Source: a virus. Taken from it: a DNA stretch of 59,096 bases. The notes under the pieces are model-generated. The model saw nothing but the letters and a program-made list of their open reading frames with translations, was not told the DNA's origin and did no database searches. The stretch covers positions 1 to 59,096 of the IMG/VR virus record IMGVR_UViG_3300021185_003222; one strand, given 5' to 3'. Position numbers and translations under genes: made by a program. Of the stretch, positions 27,725 to 37,087 are shown piece after piece; within the stretch, counting starts at the first letter, position 1, and every line of letters starts with the position of its first letter.

Positions 27725-30139
27725 TTATCTAGGCATAAACTGCTCTAGACCAAACCCACCCATATTGTCGTTACCAGCGGATTCAAAGTTCTTTGGTAAT
27801 AAATCATTTTTTCTTTGATCTATTAACTCAGACTGTTGTGTTGCTTGTATTTTAGTTCGTTCGTCTTTACGATCCTCAATTTCTTTTACTTTATCTTTTT
27901 CTTGACCTTGCTTTGTCTGAGCTAATTGTATGTTATATTGGAACTCCTGCTCCATTAATTTCATTTTTAACTGAGACTCTTCTCTCATTTTAGCTGTAGC
28001 AAATTCAGATTTCATTTTTTCTAATTGTATACTTTGCTCAGTTAGCACTTGTTGTTTTTGAGTTTCAGCCAATGCTGTTTGCTCTGCTAGCTGTGCGTTT
28101 GCTTGTGCTTGTGCTTGTATGTTAGCTTGTTGAGCTTGTTGATCTCTATTAGACTTCTGCTTTCTTTTAAGCTTTAACATTTGATTAGCAAGCTTTAAAT
28201 TTCTTACTTGCCTAATGTCTATTGCATCTTCTAAGTCTATTCCACCACTCTGTAATGCTACTTGAATATTTTGTTCTAGTTGAGCTTTTTCCTCTTCGTC
28301 TGGTTCTAGCTCTAAATATATACCAAAGTCTCTTAAATGTAAAGAATCAATATCAGCTAGCGTACCCACATTATAGCTACTTATACTATACTTTAAACTT
28401 TCATTTGTTAATGAAAACCTTAAACTATCAGCTGCTCTTAAAGCTATGTTTTCACAAGATCTAAGTGTTAAATATAAACTGGAATTTAATATGTGTCTTG
28501 TAGCTATGTTTGAGTTTTGAGCTGCAAGTTTTTGAAGACCAACTAGTGACTGCTTGTCAGGAACAGAAGCATCTCTTGCTTCGTTTAAGCCCGTCACGTC
28601 TCTTATCATTTGTAAGTAATATTGGTAAGTTTGTATTAATGCATTTATTTTACCCATACCATTTGAGGTAGAAAGTTCTTGTATTGGAACTTTACCTGGG
28701 TTCATGCTACCATCTTGGGTCATTGATCTACCAACTATACTACCAGTTTGAAAATACATATTTAAAGCTTCAGCTGGGTTATAACTAGTGCCATTACCTA
28801 AATCAACTTCTGCTAGTCCATCTACGTCCATATAAACACCATCTGGAACCATTCTAGATAAAACTTGTTGTAGTTTTAAATGTGTTATTTGAACCATGTC
28901 TGCAAAACCAGTAACTCTACTAACTGTAGATTCAATCCTGCCTTTATACATTTTAGGAGCAACAATGCTGTAGTTCATATTAACTTTTACAGTATTTGAA
29001 AAGGGTCTAGTCATATTTTCAGACATTTGCCAGTTCAACATTTTATCGTGTCCAAGTATTTTAGCACCACTATATAAAACCTCTATTGATCTAAAAGCTT
29101 TTTCAAAAGATTCGTTTTCAGGTGGATTAAAATCATCTCCTTTTTCTAGTGATTTCTCAAGACCTTGCGCTGTTTGTTTTATTTTAAAAACTTGATTAGT
29201 ATAAGTTTTGTATTCAAAATATAAAATTTGAACAGTATCATCACTAGTTCTATCGCTATGATTTCTTCCATAACTATTAGATGGATACTTCTGTATTTCT
29301 TCAAGTTCTTGACCAGTCAAGTAAGGAAATTGCTTTTTTAACTCTGGTAAAGTAACAGATTTTACTTCTCCAACGTAGTATAAGTCTTCAAAATTAGGGT
29401 CATCAGTATAAGAATAAACTAAATTAGTAGGATCAACGTACTCAACTTTTATACCTTCCGATCTATTAAAACTTGTCTTAACAGCAGCGATACCAAGTAT
29501 TGTTAAATCTTCAACTATTCTTTTCTTTGTTAATTTATATTTGTTTCTAGTTAAAGTATTGTTTATTAACTCTTCTTCTGCTATTTCTATAGATTCTTTA
29601 TAATCTAACTGCATATGTAGATCAAGTTCTTGTTGATTCTCTGGAAGTGCTTCTGGCTTGTCAGTATTAAAAACATCTATATTAGCAGTTTGCTTAAGTT
29701 TCATTAACAGTTCTTTAGCCTGCATATCTCTTAGTAATTTTTCAGCGTATCCAGTTCTTTTTCTAAGTGAAGCCGGGTCTTGAGCATAAGCTTTTATTTC
29801 ATAATCTTTAGAAGATATGCCATTTACTAATATGTCTACAAATTTTGGTATTATTGGAATAGGTTTCCAGTCTAAATTTAAATAAGATAAATCACCATTG
29901 ATAGATAGTTCGTCTTTATACTTCTGTATTGACTGTTCTCCTCTAGCGTATAATCTAAGTCTATGAAAGTTATTATAATTAGTTCTAAACCTATCGTTCA
30001 TTCCAACGCCAGAGTCTACTCTAAACCATTCTCCTTCTATAGCTCTAGCTACTCTTAGGCCATAGTCCATACTATTTTTCTCCTCGTTACTAACGACTTG
30101 ACTAGGAAATGAACTGTTGAAATTTGTGTTTATCTGCAT
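27725..30139 (-). CDS. portal protein
   Basis: 804 residues, directly after TerL with no gap, as usual for portal genes. The body (residues 1-620) has the portal-like pattern of a wing/stem with conserved segments such as YVDPTNLVYSY and MIRDVTGLNEARDAS. The last ~170 residues are Gln/Ala/Lys-rich coiled coil, corresponding to the barrel that projects into the capsid. It forms the dodecameric vertex through which DNA is packaged and ejected. Confidence 0.85.
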   Translation of the reverse strand: MQINTNFNSSFPSQVVSNEEKNSMDYGLRVARAIEGEWFRVDSGVGMNDRFRTNYNNFHRLRLYARGEQSIQKYKDELSINGDLSYLNLDWKPIPIIPKFVDILVNGISSKDYEIKAYAQDPASLRKRTGYAEKLLRDMQAKELLMKLKQTANIDVFNTDKPEALPENQQELDLHMQLDYKESIEIAEEELINNTLTRNKYKLTKKRIVEDLTILGIAAVKTSFNRSEGIKVEYVDPTNLVYSYTDDPNFEDLYYVGEVKSVTLPELKKQFPYLTGQELEEIQKYPSNSYGRNHSDRTSDDTVQILYFEYKTYTNQVFKIKQTAQGLEKSLEKGDDFNPPENESFEKAFRSIEVLYSGAKILGHDKMLNWQMSENMTRPFSNTVKVNMNYSIVAPKMYKGRIESTVSRVTGFADMVQITHLKLQQVLSRMVPDGVYMDVDGLAEVDLGNGTSYNPAEALNMYFQTGSIVGRSMTQDGSMNPGKVPIQELSTSNGMGKINALIQTYQYYLQMIRDVTGLNEARDASVPDKQSLVGLQKLAAQNSNIATRHILNSSLYLTLRSCENIALRAADSLRFSLTNESLKYSISSYNVGTLADIDSLHLRDFGIYLELEPDEEEKAQLEQNIQVALQSGGIDLEDAIDIRQVRNLKLANQMLKLKRKQKSNRDQQAQQANIQAQAQANAQLAEQTALAETQKQQVLTEQSIQLEKMKSEFATAKMREESQLKMKLMEQEFQYNIQLAQTKQGQEKDKVKEIEDRKDERTKIQATQQSELIDQRKNDLLPKNFESAGNDNMGGFGLEQFMPR

Positions 30140-32356
30140 TTATATTATTTTTGAATAATAACCGTCATTGTCATATCTTTTTATACCTAAATTGATAGAC
30201 TTTTTAGTTCTCTTATTGACTGGTGTATACTTATTTTTATTACAAGCCATAATGGCTAAACCAGAACTTATTGAAGCATCATGCTTTGTTCTATTGTTTA
30301 TGTCAAACATAGCCCAATCTTCTAAAGTTTTTTGGAAATACATATCGCCGTGTAAATCCTCTCTTAAGCCAACATGCTCTTCTATGTAAGCTTCAATAGC
30401 TGCGGCATGTGCTTGTTTAATATCTTGACTAGTGTTAGGAATTCCACCTATTTCTTTTTCAGTTGTGGAAAGCTTGTTCCAAACTTTATCAGGTCTGTTA
30501 ATACTAAAACCTCTGTAACCTCTTCTTTTTAAGTAATACAATAAACGAGGTTTGTTGTTTTCACAAAGTATTGGCATGCTATAAAAGTGTAAAGCCATTA
30601 AAACATCTTCAAAAAACATTTCAGCTGTTTGTGGCCTAGCTATATATTCTAAAAAAAAGTGATTAGCTGGAGCTTCTTCCATACTAAACTTTGTTAATCC
30701 ATGAAGTGCTCCTTTACTTCCGCGACCGTCAACAGTACCGCTAATATCATAAGAGTCACAACCAAAAGCTCCAATGTGTTCGCTGCCTGGATATTTAATT
30801 CCATTTTTAATAATAATTTTATTTTGCAAATTTAAATCAGGCACCCAAGAAACCAAAAACCTACCATTTTTATTTGGATTAAATACAACTTTTTCATCTT
30901 GTATAGCCCAAGAAAAACTACCTTTAGTGACGTTCATTGTGTTGTCAAACTCTTGGTTATAATCTATTTGCTGATAAATTTTTGTTAAGTTGAATAAGCT
31001 ATTTTTAGTTTCGTCTCTAAAAGCATGTTGTTCAGTTCTTGGAAACTGTCTATAGTATTCGTTTAAACTGTCTTGATCTTCTTTAAGTCCGTCAACTTCA
31101 TTTTCCCAGTGTTCAATAACTCCTGTTGTAATGTCGTAGCCATCAACTCCTTTGACTGGAGTTTTGCTTCTAACGAATACAGGTAATCCATAAGTATCGA
31201 TGAATCCTTCGTAGTTCCACTCCATAGGAATGAACAGGCTATAGAGCCCAGAAGATGTTTGTCCGTTTCTATTTCTTTTAGCAACGTCAGAAGCGTAGTA
31301 TAATTTTTTGAAGTTGTCTCCACCTTTGTCTAAAGCGTTTGAGGTTGATCCCATCATACATTTTCCTACTATTCTTTTACCTAGCCTTAATGTAGTTTTT
31401 GTAACCCTCCAGTTGTTTAATATATTATCAGGTCTTTCCCATTTACCACTTTCATCATGAGCTAATAATTTTAGCTTTTCACCATCATAAGAGTTGTCAC
31501 CTGTATTTTTCCAGTCAATAGTTGTATCAAGTCCATCTAGTTCTCTAAGCTGCTCATTTGATTCAAGCTTTCTTCTAGTAAGCTTTGATGCCGGAACACG
31601 ATATGCCAGTTCCGTTTTCGGCCTATCCATACCGTCTTGAATCGGTTTAAAGAAGAACGGGTAGTTAACTGATATGGGTACAACTTTATCCGTGAACATT
31701 TTTTTGGCATCTGCACCAGACTTGGAAAGTATTCCAAACCTAGCATCGGAAGATATTGTAGCTTGGTTGACAAGTTCTGCGCTTGACATAAAAGAGAATC
31801 CAGATCGTCTGTTTTTGAGGTAGCACATACCATAACACCTAACATCTGCTTTACATGCTTCCCAGAATATAAAGAAGAGCCTGTTTGATTCTCTAAAATC
31901 CGGTGCTCCAATATCGATTTTTGACCATTGGAGGTACATGTAATGAGTACCAGTAATGTAAGTAGCCAAGCCGTTATTGTAAAACCAATAACCATTTTCT
32001 CTTCTTTTGAATTCTTCGTCGATATAGTCATACCATTTTTCTTTAAAATCTGATGGGTATTCCTCCCAATCAAATCTACTTTTAATTTTACTTAATTCTT
32101 TTGGATACTCTTTTTTTTCCCAGTGTTGTTCAGCTTTTTTTTCGCTTCGTTTAAACGGTTCATCTGCTGTTGGTAGAGCAATGCGGAGACCTTGTATTTC
32201 AATGATTTGTCCAATTTTTCCAGTTTTACTTATTACTATAAAATCATAATCAGAGTTATAACCATACTCCCACTTTTTATATCTGTTGTTCTTAGCTAAT
32301 ATCTTAGGATTTACAACGTCCTCAATCTCTTTACAAAGAGTTTGATAATAACTCAC
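30140..32356 (-). CDS. terL: terminase large subunit
   Basis: 738 residues, typical of crAss-like TerL. The ATPase part has a degenerate Walker A (KNRRSGFSF, near residue 185) and a Walker B with catalytic Glu in LKLLAHDESG (~300). The RNase H-like nuclease starts at GAFGCDSYDISGTVDGRGSK (~531), which holds the metal-binding Asp residues. It powers DNA translocation into the prohead and cuts the concatemer. The start overlaps the small upstream gene by four bases. Bases 31561-31800 are richer in G+C than the flanks. Confidence 0.92.
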   Translation of the reverse strand: MSYYQTLCKEIEDVVNPKILAKNNRYKKWEYGYNSDYDFIVISKTGKIGQIIEIQGLRIALPTADEPFKRSEKKAEQHWEKKEYPKELSKIKSRFDWEEYPSDFKEKWYDYIDEEFKRRENGYWFYNNGLATYITGTHYMYLQWSKIDIGAPDFRESNRLFFIFWEACKADVRCYGMCYLKNRRSGFSFMSSAELVNQATISSDARFGILSKSGADAKKMFTDKVVPISVNYPFFFKPIQDGMDRPKTELAYRVPASKLTRRKLESNEQLRELDGLDTTIDWKNTGDNSYDGEKLKLLAHDESGKWERPDNILNNWRVTKTTLRLGKRIVGKCMMGSTSNALDKGGDNFKKLYYASDVAKRNRNGQTSSGLYSLFIPMEWNYEGFIDTYGLPVFVRSKTPVKGVDGYDITTGVIEHWENEVDGLKEDQDSLNEYYRQFPRTEQHAFRDETKNSLFNLTKIYQQIDYNQEFDNTMNVTKGSFSWAIQDEKVVFNPNKNGRFLVSWVPDLNLQNKIIIKNGIKYPGSEHIGAFGCDSYDISGTVDGRGSKGALHGLTKFSMEEAPANHFFLEYIARPQTAEMFFEDVLMALHFYSMPILCENNKPRLLYYLKRRGYRGFSINRPDKVWNKLSTTEKEIGGIPNTSQDIKQAHAAAIEAYIEEHVGLREDLHGDMYFQKTLEDWAMFDINNRTKHDASISSGLAIMACNKNKYTPVNKRTKKSINLGIKRYDNDGYYSKII

Positions 32357-32628
32357 TTACTTCTCCCTTCTGCAAAACCTCTAAAAGTTTTTTGTTCTTT
32401 AACTTCTTTAGGCTTTTCATTTAACATATCTTCCTCTTCTTGTATTCTATTTAATATCTCAAAAGCATCAAATATGGCTAGCTTTTTAGTGGCGGCAGCA
32501 TTTTTTAATCTATCAGCGCTTACATCATCGTCTGAGTCTACAATCTTTTCTTTTGCTACCTTGATAAGTTCCTCAACTGCTTTTTGCCCAGCTAGGATTA
32601 TTTTCTTTTTCGTTTCCTTGGTATTCAT
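32353..32628 (-). CDS. possible terminase small subunit
   Basis: 91 residues, helical and charged, directly upstream of TerL and overlapping it by four bases. Segments VSADRLKNAAATKKLAIFDA and FEILNRIQEEEDML suggest a helical core with a coiled coil, as in oligomeric TerS proteins. It lies partly (56 bases) inside the GroES-like gene in another frame. Small terminase subunits diverge quickly, so this rests mainly on location. Confidence 0.45.
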   Translation of the reverse strand: MNTKETKKKIILAGQKAVEELIKVAKEKIVDSDDDVSADRLKNAAATKKLAIFDAFEILNRIQEEEDMLNEKPKEVKEQKTFRGFAEGRSK

Positions 32629-33166
32629 GAGTTAAAGCTATATCATTTGATTTCATACAATAAAGTCGTTCACCTTCTATAATAAACTCAAACTCAGAGT
32701 TAGGTGTAAACGTAATAAGTGTTTCAGGTGTTACTCCTAGAGCTTCTAAGAACTTGTTAGAATATTTCACTATTCCTACATTAGGTTGTTCTTTTCTGTT
32801 CTCTAATGAGTTTTGGTTTTCAATTGGTTTTACAAAACAATAATCTAAGTGAGGCTTCAAATTGTACATGTATATTTGATCTGGTGAAGCAAAGTATAAA
32901 TCATCTTTAAAATACATTGACGAGTTTTGCTCTTCACCTTTCATATTGTACCACCTTCTAAATATATTATGATGCACATATACGTTATCACCAACTTTTA
33001 TTTTTGAAGCATAAGCTGCTGGAGTCGAAACAACAACAGCTTTTTTGCTAATAAAAATGTGGTTTTCAATACTTGTGTTAACTATGAGTTGTTTACCTTT
33101 AATCTCTTTAATATTTTCATATCTATCTTTTAAAGGTTTAATTATAAAGTTATATAAACTTTTCAT
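32573..33166 (-). CDS. GroES-like protein, probably two co-chaperonin-type beta domains
   Basis: 197 residues. Two halves have a GroES-like beta-barrel pattern. One is IENHIFISKKAVVVSTPAAY then IKVGDNVYVHHNIFR. The other is LDYCFVKPIENQN, NVGIVKYSN and FIIEGERLYCMKSNDIAL, where the last phrase matches the usual C-terminal GroES strand order. The canonical GGIVL mobile loop is not evident, so it may bind something other than GroEL, or act as a structural barrel. It lies upstream of the terminase genes, away from the GroEL/GroES pair. Confidence 0.55.
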   Translation of the reverse strand: MKSLYNFIIKPLKDRYENIKEIKGKQLIVNTSIENHIFISKKAVVVSTPAAYASKIKVGDNVYVHHNIFRRWYNMKGEEQNSSMYFKDDLYFASPDQIYMYNLKPHLDYCFVKPIENQNSLENRKEQPNVGIVKYSNKFLEALGVTPETLITFTPNSEFEFIIEGERLYCMKSNDIALTHEYQGNEKENNPSWAKSS

Positions 33167-33393
33167 TAATACTTTAAATCGAACTCAACAGATACAGCCA
33201 TATTTTTATTAAATTTTTTCCAAGGTAAAACCTCGTCATTTTTTTGAATAAAAATATTATAAGACTGATCTTCATCTACAAATATAATATCAATAATAGT
33301 ATGCCCGCCATAAACCTCTTGACCAACAGAATAATGCATTGCGTCATTCTTGTAGTCAGAACCTATGCTTATTTTTCTTATTTTATTTTGCAT
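33166..33393 (-). CDS. hypothetical small beta-rich protein
   Basis: 75 residues from the ATG at 33393, which overlaps the previous stop. An upstream in-frame ATG at 33405 is possible. Beta-strand pattern (YSVGQEVYGGHTIIDIIFVD), acidic to neutral. The last base of its stop codon is shared with the ATG of the GroES-like gene. No family was recognised. Confidence 0.5.
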   Translation of the reverse strand: MQNKIRKISIGSDYKNDAMHYSVGQEVYGGHTIIDIIFVDEDQSYNIFIQKNDEVLPWKKFNKNMAVSVEFDLKY

Positions 33394-33631
33394 CACTTGA
33401 TTCAATAGCTTTTATTGATCCAGTTTGCAAGTCTATATTTACAGATCCGTACTTCTTTTCTAATTCTGATTTTAATGCTTCCATTTTACCATTTTCAGAC
33501 TCTATGTTTTTAGAAATTATATATTTAGAAAAATCTAATTTACCAATTTCATTCAACATCTTAGATAAACTGTCTTGAAGTTCTTTAATGCTTTCTAGTT
33601 CTTTTTTTGTTACTTTTTTTGCTTTTGCCAT
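33383..33631 (-). CDS. hypothetical coiled-coil protein
   Basis: 82 residues, Lys/Glu/Leu-rich with clear heptads (ELESIKELQDSLSKMLNEIG), then a short beta tail. First gene of the terminase-capsid block after an 83-bp A/T-rich gap that could hold the late promoter. Function unknown. Confidence 0.55.
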   Translation of the reverse strand: MAKAKKVTKKELESIKELQDSLSKMLNEIGKLDFSKYIISKNIESENGKMEALKSELEKKYGSVNIDLQTGSIKAIESSDAK

Positions 33632-33714
33632 TGTATTTAATTTAATATAATTTAATTGTTATTGTTGTACTTATATAATTACTTATATAAACACTTATTT
33701 ACTTTATTTTGTAG
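33632..33714 (-). promoter_or_regulatory. A/T-only gap, candidate late promoter region
   Basis: 83 bp with only seven or eight G/C bases. On the - strand it contains the near-repeat TATATAAGTAATTATATAAG and ends AAATTATATTAA close to the start codon. The same AAATTATATTAA string abuts the GroEL start codon. It is the longest gap inside the - strand block before the capsid genes, but no consensus is proven. Confidence 0.3.
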
Positions 33715-35181
33715 TTATGATGAGTATTCTATAAACCATTTATACTTGTAAACTTTTGTTTTAGCATTAGCGCTTGGAAACATACCAAATGTTGTAAACG
33801 CTTGAGAATTCATTGTTTCATTATTTCCAGCTATTGGATTTGCCACTGCTTGATTTCCCAATATTCTCCATAAAGGGTAACCATAAGACGCTTCTTCCAT
33901 GTATAATGTTCCTATGTCTCCAACCTCTCCTGTGTAAGCTGGACCGACGGTTATTTCCTGAACGTAATTTCCAGGACTAGCTTGAGTACCACTAAACTGA
34001 GCTGTAAATCTTTGACCACTACTTGTACCTTGTATACTACTGCTATTTAATAGACCATATCCTTGCATCCAAGCTCCTTGAATGCTTCCTGTTGCAATGT
34101 CAGCCCACCTAATGTTAGTATAACATTTAAATTTTACCGCAGTAGCAGAAAAGTTATACGTGTTCCATGTTCCTGTAGTTGTTATACCGTTTGAATAACC
34201 AAGACCAGCGCTTGCAAAGTTAGATCCCCCTTGGCCAGCATTAAAGTCATCTGAAGCAGCTCCTTGAGTATGGCTTATACTCATTTCTTGATATTCAATT
34301 TGATTTGTAGCTGGTGGACTCCATACCCAAGCACCTGGTGTAGGATTTTCAACACAGTAAAATGTATAAGACTTACCATCGTTAGGTATTGAAGCTTGTC
34401 CATCAACAACATAATTAATCTTTCCGCCAGTGGTAGAAGGAAAAACTGAAATAGGCATTAAAGAGTTATTAATAAAAGTAACTTGCTGACCAGTTACTGG
34501 GTCAGGAAGTCTTGTGGCAAGATTAGCTGTTGCAGCAGTTGTTATAACGTTAACACCATATGAAGCTCTAGAAGTAGAAGAAGCAGTAGTACCTTCAAGT
34601 GTTAAAGCTGTTACAGCCTCTCCCATTACTCCCCACTCAACGTTACCTTCAACGTCTTTTGCTTTTAAAAAGCTACCTTTAACAGGTGCTGTCGCAGCTC
34701 CAATACTATGTAAATCTATTTGAATCTCTTTTTTTGATCTAAGTCTTACAGCAGCTGCAGCCCCACCGCCGTTTGAAGATATTAATATAGAACCTTCATT
34801 ACCAGAGTTAACATTAGTTTTTAATTCTATAGAACTTGGTTTACTTGCTCCATTTCCATAACTATAAGTTCCATCAATGGTAACTCCACTTGCTTTAAAT
34901 GTTGCCAAAGATTTACCTTCTATCAGCATGTTGGTATAATACGTTTTAATACCGCTTGATGTTAGCTCCGTTCTATGAACGCTATCTGTAGGTGATCCAG
35001 TTGATGGTATATCACCGCTAGTATTGTAAACAACAAGATTCTTAGAGCTGTTTAAAGGATCTCCAGTTATTTTAACGGTGTTAAATACGTTTGGAGTTCC
35101 TGACTCTACATAGCCAACAAGCCCTTTAACATTACCTAAATCTAATTCAGTTGTTAAATCTGATATTCTTACGTCTGCCAT
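33715..35181 (-). CDS. fiber/adhesin-type protein
   Basis: 488 residues, Ser/Thr/Gly/Asn-rich and beta. The N-terminus MADVRISDLTTELDLGN looks like a short virion-attachment peptide. The middle has repeated short strands typical of trimeric fibers, and the C-terminus is Tyr/Trp-rich (LYMEEASYGYPLWRILGN), as in receptor-binding or collar domains. Probably a head or tail fiber. It is separated from the other fiber genes by lysis and chaperonin genes. Confidence 0.6.
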   Translation of the reverse strand: MADVRISDLTTELDLGNVKGLVGYVESGTPNVFNTVKITGDPLNSSKNLVVYNTSGDIPSTGSPTDSVHRTELTSSGIKTYYTNMLIEGKSLATFKASGVTIDGTYSYGNGASKPSSIELKTNVNSGNEGSILISSNGGGAAAAVRLRSKKEIQIDLHSIGAATAPVKGSFLKAKDVEGNVEWGVMGEAVTALTLEGTTASSTSRASYGVNVITTAATANLATRLPDPVTGQQVTFINNSLMPISVFPSTTGGKINYVVDGQASIPNDGKSYTFYCVENPTPGAWVWSPPATNQIEYQEMSISHTQGAASDDFNAGQGGSNFASAGLGYSNGITTTGTWNTYNFSATAVKFKCYTNIRWADIATGSIQGAWMQGYGLLNSSSIQGTSSGQRFTAQFSGTQASPGNYVQEITVGPAYTGEVGDIGTLYMEEASYGYPLWRILGNQAVANPIAGNNETMNSQAFTTFGMFPSANAKTKVYKYKWFIEYSS

Positions 35182-35202
35182 AATTTCTTTTAATTTTTTA
35201 TT

Positions 35203-35361
35203 TTAAACTGGGTTTGGAGCTTCTGCTCTCTCTAATAATGCATCATAAGGGTAAGCAAATTTAAGTCTTCTGCCATCCTCGTGTAATAAGTAATACGTTT
35301 CATTTTGATTAGTATTTCTATCTCCTTGATGAGGAATTGTATAACCTATACCTAACCACAT
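35203..35361 (-). CDS. small hypothetical protein (52 aa)
   Basis: A 53-codon frame between the fiber gene and the 103-residue gene, encoding MWLGIGYTIPHQGDRNTNQN and a tail EDGRRLKFAYPYDALLE. It starts two bases after its upstream neighbour ends and fills the gap neatly, which supports it as real. No family was recognised. Confidence 0.5.
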   Translation of the reverse strand: MWLGIGYTIPHQGDRNTNQNETYYLLHEDGRRLKFAYPYDALLERAEAPNPV

Positions 35362-35362
35362 A

Positions 35363-35674
35363 TTAATAAAGTGCTACTAGTTCTCCTTCTGCCAATTGAC
35401 CGCCAACGCTTTTTACAGCCCTAACTAGTATTGGTATAAATTGTCCAGCTTTTAAGTTTTTGAAAATGCAATCACTGCCTGTTTCCATTGTTACACTTAA
35501 TGTTGCTATGTCTTTACCTACATACAAACACACGCCGTTTCCAGAAACTTCAACTCCTGGTATTACATCACCAAAAACGTAATTAGCAGTTGCGCCTGAA
35601 GTTATTAAAGATAATGCGTCATGAGCAAATACTCTTGGGTTGCTTTGGAAATTTCCTGTTACTCCTCTTGCCAT
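35363..35674 (-). CDS. small beta-rich virion-associated protein
   Basis: 103 residues, all-beta pattern with GVCLYVGKDIATLSVTMETG and FIPILVRAV. Similar short proteins sit near fiber genes in many AT-rich marine phages, where they may be decoration or fiber-base proteins. The role here is inferred from context only. Confidence 0.5.
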   Translation of the reverse strand: MARGVTGNFQSNPRVFAHDALSLITSGATANYVFGDVIPGVEVSGNGVCLYVGKDIATLSVTMETGSDCIFKNLKAGQFIPILVRAVKSVGGQLAEGELVALY

Positions 35675-35676
35675 TT

Positions 35677-36126
35677 TTATTTATTTATTTTTGTTATTTT
35701 TTCAGCACCACGACTTCCGAAGTATGCTACATATACTGTTACCAGTAAAGTTTTTAATAAGTTTATCCATGATTCATCTACGTCAAACTGTAAGTGAAAT
35801 GAATCTACAGCCATCATGAAAACTGCAGATACTGTTAAAAATACTAAAGCTAAAGGTCTAGTGTTTTTACTAAGCCATGAGTCACTTTTCATATCGCTTC
35901 TCCACCTGCTAGACACTTCTTTCATTTCAGCTATATCTTGTTCTATAAGCTTCATAGCATGTTCTTTGTCAACGGCTTTAATCTTAGTATCACTTGATAT
36001 TAAGTTTTTTACCACTCCAAGTGTTCCCTGATTAGGCAGTACATCGCCTAACGCTTGTAATACTTTAGGAGCTTTGCTAGCTAAAAAAGCACCTACTTTA
36101 GTTTCTTTAAATGTTTTCTTTTCCAT
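35677..36126 (-). CDS. holin-like membrane protein
   Basis: 149 residues. A soluble, charged N-terminal half (MKEVSSRWRSDMKSDSWLSK) is followed by two hydrophobic helices at about 88-108 and 118-137, ending FGSRGAEKI. The SDSWLSKNTRPL-x-hydrophobic pattern is one I associate with phage holins of the 2-3 TM type. It lies about 1.4 kb downstream of the amidase in the same transcript. A second candidate holin lies immediately before the amidase. Confidence 0.6.
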   Translation of the reverse strand: MEKKTFKETKVGAFLASKAPKVLQALGDVLPNQGTLGVVKNLISSDTKIKAVDKEHAMKLIEQDIAEMKEVSSRWRSDMKSDSWLSKNTRPLALVFLTVSAVFMMAVDSFHLQFDVDESWINLLKTLLVTVYVAYFGSRGAEKITKINK

Positions 36127-36329
36127 TACTTTTTATATCTAGAACTTCCACAGTTTCTCAACATAGGGGCTTTGCCTGGTTCTTGTGCGTAAGTAATAGG
36201 CGGTGTTTTTGATTTGTTAGCTATAATAGCATTTTGAAAACCTTTATTCATATCTGTTTCAGGATTCATAGCTTCAGTCTCTAAAGCCGAATTAAAGTTT
36301 ATTCCTGATTTATCTTTATTGTAATTCAT
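36126..36329 (-). CDS. small hypothetical protein
   Basis: 67 residues, Asn/Lys/Pro-rich and probably disordered (GINFNSALETEAMNPETDMN; APMLRNCGSSRYKK). The stop codon touches the holin-like start. No family was recognised. Confidence 0.45.
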   Translation of the reverse strand: MNYNKDKSGINFNSALETEAMNPETDMNKGFQNAIIANKSKTPPITYAQEPGKAPMLRNCGSSRYKK

Positions 36330-36339
36330 AATTTATTTT

Positions 36340-36654
36340 TTAAGTAGTTTCGTTTCTGTATGCTTCTGCTTCCCATGGTAGGTTCTTAGCACCTTCTTTC
36401 ATTTCAGATCTAGAATATTCTTTTCCTTTCCATATAACAGCATCGTCAGTATATGTCAAATCTCCTCTATCGATTTGATCTAAATGTATTTTTTCGTGAT
36501 CGCAAACTTTTTTTATTAACTTAGGATCTGTAACCTCACAGTTTAAATTTATACTTCCAGCTTTATTAGCTCTTCCTAATACTTCTTCAGTTTCTTTTGT
36601 TAAGTAAACTGGGGTATTGTCTATTTCGTAAGGTGCTTTTATTTTAAATCCCAT
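36340..36654 (-). CDS. small HExxH protein, putative zinc metallopeptidase-like
   Basis: 104 residues. KKVCDHEKIHLDQIDRGDL contains HEKIH, with an acid two residues on and a conserved-looking tail (VIWKGKEYSRSEMKEG, LPWEAEAYRNE). HExxH is the zinc-binding helix of many peptidases, and the downstream WE could supply a third ligand. Short proteins with this arrangement occur in other phages near the lysis genes. Activity is unproven. Confidence 0.5.
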   Translation of the reverse strand: MGFKIKAPYEIDNTPVYLTKETEEVLGRANKAGSINLNCEVTDPKLIKKVCDHEKIHLDQIDRGDLTYTDDAVIWKGKEYSRSEMKEGAKNLPWEAEAYRNETT

Positions 36655-36657
36655 ATA

Positions 36658-36942
36658 TTAACATTTCCACCTACGTCTAGCAGCTTTACCTCTTTCACCG
36701 GTCCAGCCTTTTGATCTAGCGCAAAATGATTTTCTTCTTTTAGCAGCTTTACTACCTGGTTTAACTTTTCCAGTTACAGCCGTCTTAAGCTTGCTGCCTG
36801 GGTTTTTTCTTCTATACTCTTTAACTCCCTTAGAAGTCATTCCAGCACCTTCTTCTTTAGTTCTAAAATTTCTACCTTTACCTTTGGTTGTTTTTCTTAT
36901 TTTACCTTTTTTAGCAAAAGGACTACCTGGTTGAGTATACAT
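36658..36942 (-). CDS. small basic Cys-containing marine-phage protein (DUF6321-like)
   Basis: 94 residues, extremely basic. The run KEYRRKNPGSKLKTAVTGKV followed by KAAKRRKSFCARSKGWTGER is a strikingly conserved pattern in cyanophages and other marine phages. Function is unknown; charge suggests binding to nucleic acid or packaging with DNA. Ends WKC. Confidence 0.6.
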   Translation of the reverse strand: MYTQPGSPFAKKGKIRKTTKGKGRNFRTKEEGAGMTSKGVKEYRRKNPGSKLKTAVTGKVKPGSKAAKRRKSFCARSKGWTGERGKAARRRWKC

Positions 36943-36944
36943 TG

Positions 36945-37085
36945 TTATTTTATTTTAACACAGTTGTTAACCATTTTTGGTTTACCACTTTTGGTTTTTT
37001 TACCACTAGGTGATTTCTTCTTGCCTTTAGCCACATATCCAGGCCAACAAGAGTTTTTTGCTCTTTGAAACGGACTTTCATTCAT
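36945..37085 (-). CDS. small basic protein (46 aa)
   Basis: A 47-codon frame starting MNESPFQRAKNSCWPGYVAK and ending NNCVKIK. Its Ser-Pro-Phe start, Lys/Gly-rich core and paired Cys resemble the neighbouring 94-residue basic protein, so the two may share an origin or partner. It fits exactly between its neighbours, with two-base gaps on each side. Confidence 0.45.
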   Translation of the reverse strand: MNESPFQRAKNSCWPGYVAKGKKKSPSGKKTKSGKPKMVNNCVKIK

Positions 37086-37087
37086 AA

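Noticed and set aside
31063-32073. Extra - strand frames inside TerL, suggesting a frameshift or overlapping genes
   Set aside because: The main TerL frame is unbroken over 738 codons with all motifs in order; the others are shadows with no plausible start context.
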